64,000 bases of DNA. Origin: Prorocentrum cordatum (Eukaryota > Sar > Dinophyceae > Prorocentrales > Prorocentraceae). Positions 54,691 to 64,000 of this stretch are shown one piece after another (position 1 is the first letter of the stretch; every line of letters starts with the position of its first letter). The notes under the pieces were generated by a model. That model had not been told where the DNA came from, made no database searches, and saw nothing but the letters and a program-made list of their open reading frames with translations. The stretch lies in the NCBI GenBank assembly GCA_963575745.1, contig CAUYUJ010000848.1, positions 32,501-96,500 of the forward strand. The letters run 5' to 3'. The position numbers were made by a program, and so were the translations under genes.

Positions 54691-55039
54691 CGACGTGACA
54701 GACCACGACTGGGCGACGGGCTGCGAAAAGACCCGCCGCCCAAAACCGCGTTCCTCATCCCTCGCCCTCCCAGGCTAGCGCGACGCTGGGTGCGCGCCCG
54801 CCAGGGCGCAGCAAACCCGACTCGACTGCAGGGGGGCATGCGACCAAACACCCGACAGGATGCGCCGAGACCGACTGAGCTGCTCAGGTTGCCGTTACTT
54901 GGGCCACGGCCACGGACGCGGGCGGCAACCAGCACGGCATTCGCCACGACGCGCGGCACAGACCGCGGCAACAGGCACGGCACCAAGCAACGTTCCTTGC
55001 GGGTCCCTGGGGGGGCTCAGCGGGAGGTCCCCTCGTTTG

Positions 55040-55520
55040 ATCGATCTCCTCCGCAGTGGCCCCAAGAGGGCACCCGAGGCTCCCAGGGGTGCCCCCAAAC
55101 CCAAAGATGCGCCCAGCACGCCCCGAGAGGCCCGCAATATGCCTCCAACATGCCCCCATCAGGCCCCCAAGAGATACCCAAGAAGCCCCGAGAAGTTGCC
55201 CCAGAGGCACCCAAGACGCCCCAAGAGGCATCGGCGAAAGTACCTAAACCATTGATTGCCACAGTGAGGTCGGCCATTCGTTGGCTTCCTGGGGCTGGGG
55301 GGACTCGACTAAAGAGCCCCCTTCCTTTTGATCGAACTCCCCAAGCGCGCCCCAAGGGGGCCCCGAGAGGCGCCCAGGAGACCCAAGGAGGCCCCCTAGA
55401 GTCTAGAGGCCCCAAAGAAGCCCCCAAGAGGCCCCCAAGAGTCCCCCAGAATGCCCGCAGAGGCGCCGCAGAGGCCCAAGACGCATCACGAGACCTCGGC
55501 GAGAATGCCAAAATCATGGC
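55040..55520. repeat. CCAAGA-word dispersed repeat, locus 9
   Basis: GCCCCCAAGAGG, CCCCAAGAGGC and CCCCCAGAATGCC words. TTTGATCGA is repeated near 55035 and 55328. Confidence 0.72.
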
Positions 55521-55724
55521 TGTCATAAGGTGCTGGCCCCTTTCCTGACCTCATGGGGGTGAGCAAAGTGCGAGCCCCCCCTCCGTTGACCGACCTCCTC
55601 CAGGACGGCGCCAAGATGACTCCGCAGGCTCCCCGGGGCGCCCCGACGCGCGCCCGACGGGGTGCCCCGGAGGCCCCAGGAGACCACCCAGGAGGCACCC
55701 CAACAAACATATTTGATTTGGACG

Positions 55725-55920
55725 CCCGAAATGGGTACGGAAAGAATGGGCACAATGCCCAACAATAAATGTTGTCCCAAACCAACAGCGGCCGCTGTTG
55801 GGCAAGCGGCCTTTTGTCTCGAATGGACACAGGCCGCGGCGGCGTGGACAGCGAGTCCTGTTCAAAATGAACAGGGAATGCAGTTGGGCATTGTACCCAT
55901 TCTTCCCGTACCCATTTGGG
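55725..55920. mobile_element. MITE-like element with 35 bp inverted ends
   Basis: AAATGGGTACGGAAAGAATG... (55729-55763) pairs with the inverted right end (55883-55917) with two mismatches, and CCC(G/A)AAATGGG continues the match outward. The interior has the perfect palindrome AACAGCGGCCGCTGTT near 55790. No coding capacity. Confidence 0.82.
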
Positions 55921-58020
55921 CACTTGGGGAACTGACCGCCAGACCCGCCGACGGCCCCGAGCCGTCGGCCGCCCCGACGAGCGGGGGGGTCCTGGATGGC
56001 GCGCGCCCCCTGGATCATGGGGCGCTCCGGCACGGTATCTTCTCACGCTTTCGGCGCCAACGCATATCGAATCGGCCCTCGAAGCCAGAGACAACTTGGC
56101 TGGTCGCCCCCCGGCGCTGGGTCTACGAGGCACTGGGCGGCCTGGACGAGGCGTTCGACTTGGCGCCTTAGCTGGCGGCAATGGTCACCGCTGATCAGGC
56201 AGACCGCATCCTGCAACCCAGCCTCGACTGGCCGCCGCGGGCCCCATGTTGCGTTGCATATTCGTGCCTTTAGCGCCTTGGCGAGGTTCGGTTGCCCAAT
56301 AATGTTAAGTCTCTCCACCGTCCACCAACCGCCGGCGATGTCCACCCCCTGCCGGGCACCTCGAGCCGCAATCGCCCCCGCTGCGGGTGCTCCAGACTTG
56401 CTGTCGCACAACAATGGAAATTGATGCACGAAGTAATCCTGGGCCAGACACCGCTGGGGCCTGGCGCCGAAATCCCCCCCCCGGAGGGCCCCTTTCAAAT
56501 CCCGCGGGCCTACGGGGCCCCAGTCGGGGTCAAAAAGGCCCCGATCACGGCGCTCGCACGGCCCGAAAGGTCGCCCCACCTGCGCGCGCCCCCGAAGCGG
56601 GCCCTAACGCGCCCCGCGCAGCGCGGGCCCCCTCTCTCAACTGCGTCTCGCCGCCGATGACCTCGAACGCGTTTCTGTCGACGGCATCTGGCGGCGACTG
56701 TCCGCGACGCAAACCTGCGGCGAGACGGCCACATGGCTCGCCGACGCCTCGGGGAGATCCTGCCGGCCCCCAGCGCTGGCCGAGCACGGCTCCAGCTACC
56801 CCGCGGCGCCCGAGACCCCGGCGGAGGCCGCGGGGAGCACCCCGGAATTCTCGGGCACCCTGGGGACCAACCTCCGGCGAGCCCCCCCCGATATTCAAGC
56901 ATCCCCGCCCCGAGCGGCCGAGCCGAACCCGAGGCCCCTGCGCCCGCGCTTGCCCCGGAGGGGAATGCCGACCTGCTTTCCTGTTTCGACAATCTGGTCC
57001 CTGACGTCATTGCTATTCGAGAGCACGGTGGACTAGGGCGAGACAGCCGGCCCCCTCAAAGCCCTCCCCGAGGAAGAACACGCGGAGGGGGGTGCCCTTC
57101 ATTGGACGCGTTCCCCGAGCCACCCCCCCAGCGCGCAAGTCGCCCACCCGCGCCCTGAGTGCGATTCGGGAAACTGGCGACGCGTCGCGCGCGACGCTCT
57201 CGCGCGAGGCTCTGACAACAGCCTGCAAGAATACTGACCCGCGGGTCGATGGGTTCGCCGGCGCCCATTTCCACGGCGAAGAAGCGCACTGCCACGCGCG
57301 TAAGTAGACATGGCCCGAGAAGAACCTTTGTCTCGCAATGGACGCCGGCTTCCCGGTGGAGATGGCGCCGCGAAACTTCCACCAGTCTAGCGGCCCCTCC
57401 ACCGCCCCCATCCTGAGCGCCCTTCCGCTCAGAAAAATGTTCGAAAATAAAACTGGCGCACAGAATGCTAGCGCGCCCCGGCGCTCTGCTTTCGCGGCCC
57501 CCCGCGTCAAACCAAGGTGCTACAATTGCGCAGACTTCTCATGTTTTGGAACATGTCCGGCTTTTCGGGGGCGGCCAGCGGGTCGGCCGCTCGCCGGGGG
57601 CCCGGCGCGGCCTGCTTGCCTCGGAGCCCCCGACGCACCGGGCACGCCAAACGAGATCAGGCCCCCCAGGACCGCCCCTGGCAAAGCGAAGCCGCGAAAG
57701 AGCCGACGCGGGCGACTCGGGCACCCCATGGGCGCTCCTGGCGCCTCGCAACTGCGGGGAAGCGGGCGCGCCCGGACCGCCTGGGAGGCGCGCCGAGCGC
57801 ACCTCCTCCGCCGCGGCGACGGCCCAGGCAGGTTTTTTGCGGCACGGTGCGACCAAGCGCTCGCAAACCAATCAGCGCTGATTGATCTGAGCGCATGCTC
57901 TGCCACCGCCTTAACACGCCGTGCATCTGTTCGCCACCCGCCAGCGCGGCTGCCCATCGCAGCCCGTCGATTTGGGGCGCGCGCGCCATGCCGGCACCCA
58001 CTCTGCGGGCGCGCGCCAAA
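55921..58020. other. GC-rich unassigned stretch
   Basis: No motif that I can name in any frame. Many frames on both strands are open because the DNA is GC-rich. It borders a decayed LINE and may be further eroded retroelement. Confidence 0.4.
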
Positions 58021-59624
58021 CCTATCCTTCGCGCGGCGCTGCGCCCAGCAGCCAAAGCCTTCCAGCCTGTTCTGCCGGGGTCTCCGCCGCCAGGCGCCGC
58101 CAGAACGAACCGCGCATGCCCCCGCTGGCTCCGTCGGCTGCGCTAACGATGTCCTGCCACTTCGTCGCCCAGTCGCCCTTCGGGGCGTCGGCGCGCGTCG
58201 CGACGCGGCAGATGTGGACCCAGCGCGCGCTTCGAATCCTCAAACCCCCAGTTACGTCACGCACCCCGTCTGCGCCTGAAACGCCCAGGCCAGCCGGCAG
58301 GGGCCCCGTCTCGACGCGGCCGCCCTCGCACCTGCCCAGGTGGCCGAAGTATGGCATATGTCTGGCCCGCGCATATTCGAACAAATATCAGGGCGATCTG
58401 TTGCCTCAAATCCTCCATTGCGGCAGCGCCTTCAATGGCTCGCAGGCCCATCTCGGCGACCGGCCAAACAAGGCACCGAGCAAGATCATTCATGAAAGAC
58501 TGGAACCCCCCAACTGTTCCGCTGAGAAAAAGCACGGCACTCCGAGCCGCACAGCAGGCAAGAAATGACCGTTGTTTCCAACCTGGCCCACAACACGCAA
58601 CGGCAGCTTCAGGCGGAGAAACGGCCTCTTCAACTTTCCCCACACCTTCCCCGCTGCTCGGAGGCGCTCTATCGCGTCGCGCTGGCCCCCCATCCGCCCA
58701 TGTCGACACAGGCCCCCGGCAACTTGACGCTCTCGTGGAAGCGGATTGCAATGGGAAGTGGAGGAGGAGAAGACTTCCGGCCACACGTGCGCCTGCTGCC
58801 GACGAAATACGGATCGCGCGATCTCCTCGGGCAGCCCCGTGCGCAGCCGCTCGGTTTTGCCCGGGTGGACGCGCTCCCCGATCCCGAAGCAGCGTCTCAA
58901 TACGCCCCAACGTCAATGTTAGGCTCACCGCAGTAGCATCGCCGGCGAAGCCCAGCAAAGCAATCCGAAAATATTCCAAGGGCGCACCAACCTCCTCGAC
59001 ACGAGCGAAAGCTTTGCCCAGGCGCCGCCCGACGCCGACGCCTTGCAAGACTTCTGACAGGGACTGTTCATGAAACAGAGAATAAACTGGGCACGACGAC
59101 GGGCAGCCTTCGCGCAGGCCCCGGGCGAGCCCCTACACCTCCGAGTCTTCGACGTTCGTGCGCACCTAGTACACCGTACTGCAGTGTAGCCGACGAACAA
59201 TCGCAAGCATCATTTAAAAAACTCCTGCGGCGCGGAGGGTTTCCCAAAAATGATCTCTCGGGACATTGGGATAAGCCTGCTCGATGTCAACCAGCGCCCA
59301 GATGGCCCGGAGAGACTGGAGGAGCCCCACGGCAACAGCAACCTTGCGCGACTCGGCCTCCGCGCTCAGCTTGGCCGCCTCGGCCTTCAGCTCGCGAGCG
59401 TGCGCCGCGGACGAGGCCGCCATCTCGGACAGCAAGCGGCATATCAACACCGCATCCTCTTTTGACCGCCTGGTACGAAAACCGAACTGGACATTGCATA
59501 CATACTCGACGACGCGTTCGGTCAAATTGTCGTTGTATCCTCGGTTTCGTTTGTCGGGGCCCGTGATTGGGCCGTGGAGCCGAAGTACGCGTCCGAGAAA
59601 TCCCACATACCTATCCGAAGGCAA
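58020..59624 (-). pseudogene. Decayed non-LTR retrotransposon, middle and C-terminal part of reverse transcriptase
   Basis: On the minus strand, 59624-59214 has reverse-transcriptase words in order: VQFGFRTRRSKEDAV then LVDIEQAYPNVPRDHFWETL, matching the QxGFRxGRSxxDAI and DxxxAYxxVPRxxLW motifs of LINE reverse transcriptases. After a frame change comes ALLGFAGDATAVS, where the catalytic F/YADD is changed to FAGD, then VHPGKTERLRTG and LKLPLRVVGQV (thumb-region words). Further on, near 58360, HMPYFGHLGR resembles the WLGHLxR word near LINE C-termini. At least three frame changes and the lost Asp show it is inactive. Confidence 0.82.
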
Positions 59625-59633
59625 CGACTATTA

Positions 59634-60411
<778 letters not shown>

Positions 60412-60509
60412 GTTTTCTCGTCCAGCCCAAGCCGTCCAACGTGATGCAATTACGCCACCGAGAGGAACCCCACATACCAATTTTATTTCCCATGTGTACC
60501 ATCGGTGTT

Positions 60510-61125
60510 TCTGCTGCTGCTCCTCCTTCCCCTCCTCGGTGTCCTCCTCCTCCTCCTGCTTTTGCTGCTGCTGCGTCTGCTGCTGCAGCTGCTGCTGCTG
60601 CTGCCGATGCTGCTGCCCCACCTCCCCGTCCTCCTCCTCAAAGGGCCCTCACCCCCAGCGCACCCCCTTGTGGCGTCGAGGAAATGCCACGCCTGCCACG
60701 CCCTGGGAGCCTGCAGCGCATAGGGCCCTCACCCCCAGCGCACCCCCTGCGGCGTCGAGGAAATGCCACGCCTGCCACGCCCTGCGAGCCTGCAGCGCAT
60801 GGGGCCCTCACCCCCAGCGCACCACCTTGTGGCGTCGAGGAAATGCCACGCCTGCCACGCCCTGGGAGCCTGCAACGCAGAGGGCCCCCAGCTCTATGCG
60901 TTACACGGAGCGCATAGGGCCCCCACCCCCAGCGCACCCCCTGCAGCGCCCAGGACATGCCACGCCTGCCACGCCCTGGGAGCCTACAACGCATAGGGCC
61001 CCCACCCCCAGCGCACCCCCTGTGGCGTTGTGCTGCGCTGTGCTGTGCTGCTGTGCGGTGAGCTGTGCTGTGCCGTGCTGTGCTGTGCTGTGCTGAGCTG
61101 AGCTGAACTCTGCTGAGCAATGCTG
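60510..61125. repeat. CTC/CTG repeat, about 87 bp minisatellite and GCTGTGCTGT repeat
   Basis: CTCCTC and CTGCTG runs to 60645; then about five units containing CACCCCCAGCGCACC, GAAATGCCACGCCTGCCACG and CCTGGGAGCCTGCA (60645-61025); then TGTGCTGTGCTGAGC words to 61125 and a short GA run. Confidence 0.9.
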
Positions 61126-61235
61126 TGAAAAGGAGGGGAAGAGTGAGGTGTGTGAGAGAGAGAGAGAGAGACGGAGAGGGAGGTGAGGAGACGCGGGCGC
61201 GCCGCGGCAGGGAAGAAAACCAGAACCCCACGAAA

Positions 61236-62916
61236 CAAAACATGTGGGGAATCACCTTGGCTACGAGCCGGCTCAACACTCAAAGGGGGGAGATCCCTCG
61301 GTGGTTGCTGGGGTCGGACCTGGCGCCCTTCAGTTTCCACAGCATGATCAATACAGAAGAACATACGAGAGGAGCCCACAACTGGTCGTCTTGAGGGTGC
61401 GCAAACATCGCGCGAACTGTCTTCCAAAGCTCTTGTAGCACAAAGGGAGACGCACATCGTAGCAGACCGCCGGCCACCTCATCCGCGCCAAGGGCCGCGC
61501 CCCGCACGGCGCGGAGGCCCGCTGCAAACTCGGCGCCATCTGGAGGTGCACCCCACTTCCTCTGCCACCGAGCTCTGCGGCAGGCCGGCCAGTGTCAGCC
61601 AGCTCCTCGTTGGGGCTGCCAGCAATGCGGAACATGCGATTACGGAAGTCCTCTGCGGTGATCTGCTCGTTGCCACGGGCGCCATCATCATGGACGTGCA
61701 AGCCTAGCTCTCGGACGCGCCGACGCATGCGACCGATGTCGCTACTACTAGCAGCGCACTCGGCTTCTCGGCGCACTTCGCCGACAACCTCTCGATGTAG
61801 TCTGCGTTCGTTAGCCCAGGTGGTTCGCTTCACCTGGCGCGTGCGCTGTCGAAAGGCCCCCATCGGGCTCGGCGCCGCGCGCGGCGTGGAACGCCTCCGA
61901 AGCTGCCTGTGCCTGGCGCCTCCCAGCGCGGACCTCGCGCTCGTGCCGGGATAGGCACATGCCCTCGCACCGAAGCTCCCGCCCCAGCGTCTCCTCGCCG
62001 ACGTCCCGGAGCACGCGCGCGAGCATATCCCATCCCAGGAGGAGGGCATCTCCCGCGGCAGGCTGGTCCCGGAAAAGAGCGGCCATGCCCTCATCGGTCA
62101 CTCGGCGGAACGCCTTTTCGTCGCCCCTCTGCTCCTTGGCTGCACCGTTCGGCGGTGCCCCGCCGCAAGGGCCGCGGAGGACGGTCAGCCGGCGGTAGGA
62201 AAGCACCACGACGATGCGCCTCCCGAGCCGCAGCACGACCCGGAGATTTCGGAATAAGAGAGGTCAGCGACGTCACGCGGTGGTCGACGGCATCGAACTG
62301 CTGCGCTTTCAAGCTCCTCCAGCGCTGGCGCCCGGGCTCGAGGTCGCTCAGAAAACGGTCGCTCTCATGCCAGAGGCGGTTCACTGGATTCCACCACGCC
62401 CCCCGCTAACGACATTGCAGGTGGCCGCCCACGTCGTTCAAGCCGGCGGCGGAGGCCCAGTTGAAGAGCTGGCGGGAGAGCCGCGCCGTCGGGGTGCGGT
62501 TCCCGAAGCCGCCGCGCCAGCCGGCAGCAGTGGCCGCGAAATCGCCTCGAAATGCTGGAGCCTGCGCTGCTGCGACGTCTGAGGGGGAACATAGGTAGAC
62601 GTCAACACCATCCAATTTCCGTGCCACCGACTACGTAGGCTTAACCAGCGATCGCCCTCGTGGTCCTGCTGCTGCCCGTCGGTGGCCCACTGCACGAAGA
62701 CCTCGCAACTGAGGAAAAAAAACACCGCGCCAACAGCTACCAACGTATACTCCAGCACTGCCAAATATGCACACTGTCCAGCTGACGCCCAAGCAGGCTG
62801 CAAAACATCAGAGATGAACATCACGTCAACTTTGTGCATTGTGACAAAATCTACTAAACACGCAAGTGTAATACGACAATCCGGGTTCGACCATAAGGCC
62901 CCCTGGAGGTTCAAAG
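61236..62916 (-). pseudogene. Decayed non-LTR retrotransposon, endonuclease, linker and start of reverse transcriptase
   Basis: On the minus strand from 62916: an APE-endonuclease-like segment (NLQGALWSNPDCRITL, then LVAVGAV and MVLTSTYVPPQTSQQRRLQHF), which changes frame near 62560 into FRGDFAATAAGWRGGFGNR, corresponding to the GDFN region. A charged linker follows (ITAEDFRNRMFRIAG near 61640), then reverse-transcriptase onset words MLWKLKGARSDPSNHRGISPLSVLSRLVAKVI (given here as consecutive motifs near 61340-61240). The expected catalytic Glu of the endonuclease is not seen (FISDV instead of QE). Homology stops at about 61236, and the next expected motif is at 59500, so the repeats at 59634-61125 probably split one element. 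Confidence 0.8.
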
Positions 62917-63174
62917 TGACGAAATGGAGCTGTTGTCTACACTTGGGTTGGTTGTGTTATCTATGCTGTTGGCGAAGCCGCACGAGTCGTTCCACGCGCG
63001 CCGGAAGAAGCCACTGCCGGCATCGTGCTTCCCCGCCCTGTCGTTGACGAGTTTTACGCACCGAGCGGCGCGAGGGCTCACCAGGGCCGCGACGAAACAC
63101 AACGCTCGCCCGCCACACCCCGGAGGGTGGGCCTTCCGTCATTTTGGCCGTGGCTGATGCTATAACCGTCGAGA
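62917..63174. other. Spacer between duplicated LINE segments
   Basis: Not repeated elsewhere in the window and without a recognisable domain. Confidence 0.4.
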
Positions 63175-64000
63175 CAGGCTGGTCCCGGAAAAGAGCGGCC
63201 ATGCCCTCATCGGTCACTCGGCGGAAGGCCTTTTCGTCGCTCCTCTGCTCCTTGGCTGCACCGTTCGGCGGTGCCCCGCCGCAAGGGCCGCGGAGGACGG
63301 TCAGCCGGCGGTAGGAAAGCACCGCGACGATGCGCCTCCCGAGCCGCAGCACGACCCGGAGATTTCGGAATAGAGGTCAGCGACGTCACGCGGTGGTCGA
63401 CGGCATCGAACTGCTGCGCTTTCAAGCTCCTCCAGCGCTGGCGCCCGGGCTCGAGGTCGCTCAGAAAACGGTCGCTCTCATGCCAGAGGCGGTTCACTGG
63501 ATTCCACCACGCCCCCCGCTAACGACATTGCAGGTGGCCGCCCACGTCGTTCAAGCCGGCGGCGGAGGCCCAGTTGAAGAGCTGGCGGGAGAGCCGCGCC
63601 GTCGGGGTGCGGTTCCCGAAGCCGCCGCGCCAGCCGGCAGCAGTGGCCGCGAAATCGCCTCGAAATGCTGGAGCCTGCGCTGCTGCGACGTCTGAGGGGG
63701 AACATAAGTAGACGTCAACACCATCCAATTACCGTGCCACCGACTACGTAGGCTTAACCAGCGATCGCCCTCGTGGTCCTGCTGCTGCCCGTCGGTGGCC
63801 CACTGCACGAAGACCTCGCAACTGAGGAAAAAACCCACCGCGCCAACAGCTACCAACGTATACTCCAGCACTGCCAAATATGCACACTGTCCAGCTGACG
63901 CCCAAGCAGGCTGCAAAACATCAGAGATGAACATCACGTCAACTTTGTGCATTGTGACAAAATCTACTAAACACGCGAGTGTAATACGACAATCCGGGTT
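63175..64000 (-). pseudogene. Second copy of the LINE endonuclease segment, cut by the window end
   Basis: It is nearly identical to 62059-62903 (offset 1116, falling to 1113 after a three-base indel). It carries the same endonuclease frame change. The lack of divergence suggests a recent direct duplication of the 5' part of the element. Confidence 0.85.

Noticed and set aside
55486-57510. Several long minus frames that might be a gene or retroelement ORF1
   Set aside because: The frames overlap in all three phases in very GC-rich DNA and show no motif, so coding cannot be supported.

Overview
The window is almost certainly nuclear DNA of a dinoflagellate. Four observations support this. (1) The only clearly intact protein genes encode EFL, the elongation-factor-like GTPase that replaces EF-1alpha in dinoflagellates and some other protists. 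(2) Two EFL copies are split by introns with GA-AG ends and an AGG acceptor context, a known dinoflagellate splice type. (3) The EFL 5' leaders carry degenerate copies of the 3' end of the dinoflagellate spliced leader (GGCTCAAG). (4) Intergenic DNA is GC-rich and crowded with simple repeats, minisatellites and decayed LINEs. The species cannot be decided from the sequence alone.

Layout. All EFL copies lie on the minus strand. From low to high coordinates: a broken copy with exon 1 at 4366-4386 and an intron remnant down to about 1220 but no exon 2; an intronless copy (9396-10820); a solo 5' fragment (11023-11125); a split copy (exon 2 16444-17847, exon 1 24499-24519); an intronless copy (31758-33182); a split copy (exon 2 35574-36977, exon 1 40762-40782); two intronless copies in direct tandem (47540-48964, 49495-50919); and a 5'-truncated copy (51450-52346). 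The six complete copies read as the same 474-residue protein, differing at synonymous sites. The three intron tracts are homologous along most of their length but differ by inserted elements, so each gives an empty site for insertions in the others.

Between the genes lie (a) simple repeats such as GGA, CAT, GAT/GAC, ACT/ACG and a 1.7 kb GT tract; (b) minisatellites, including an array of a roughly 102 bp unit at 18634-20570 and GGGCGGGTCGG-type repeats at 5990-7460; (c) a dispersed family built from CCAAGAGGC/CCAAGACGG-like words with recurring landmarks, at nine or more loci; (d) a compound repeat of three low-complexity modules in fixed order, seen in both orientations; and (e) at least eight short elements with terminal inverted repeats (MITE or foldback type).

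The right end (58.0-64.0 kb) holds decayed non-LTR retrotransposon sequence on the minus strand: an APE-like endonuclease region, a linker, and a reverse transcriptase split by 1.6 kb of repeats that includes a 100-N assembly gap. The endonuclease part is present twice. No rRNA, tRNA, CRISPR array or bacterial-type operon was found. Apart from EFL, no working gene can be supported. The biological story is EFL copy-number expansion, intron presence versus absence between near-identical paralogs, and the mobile DNA that separates them.
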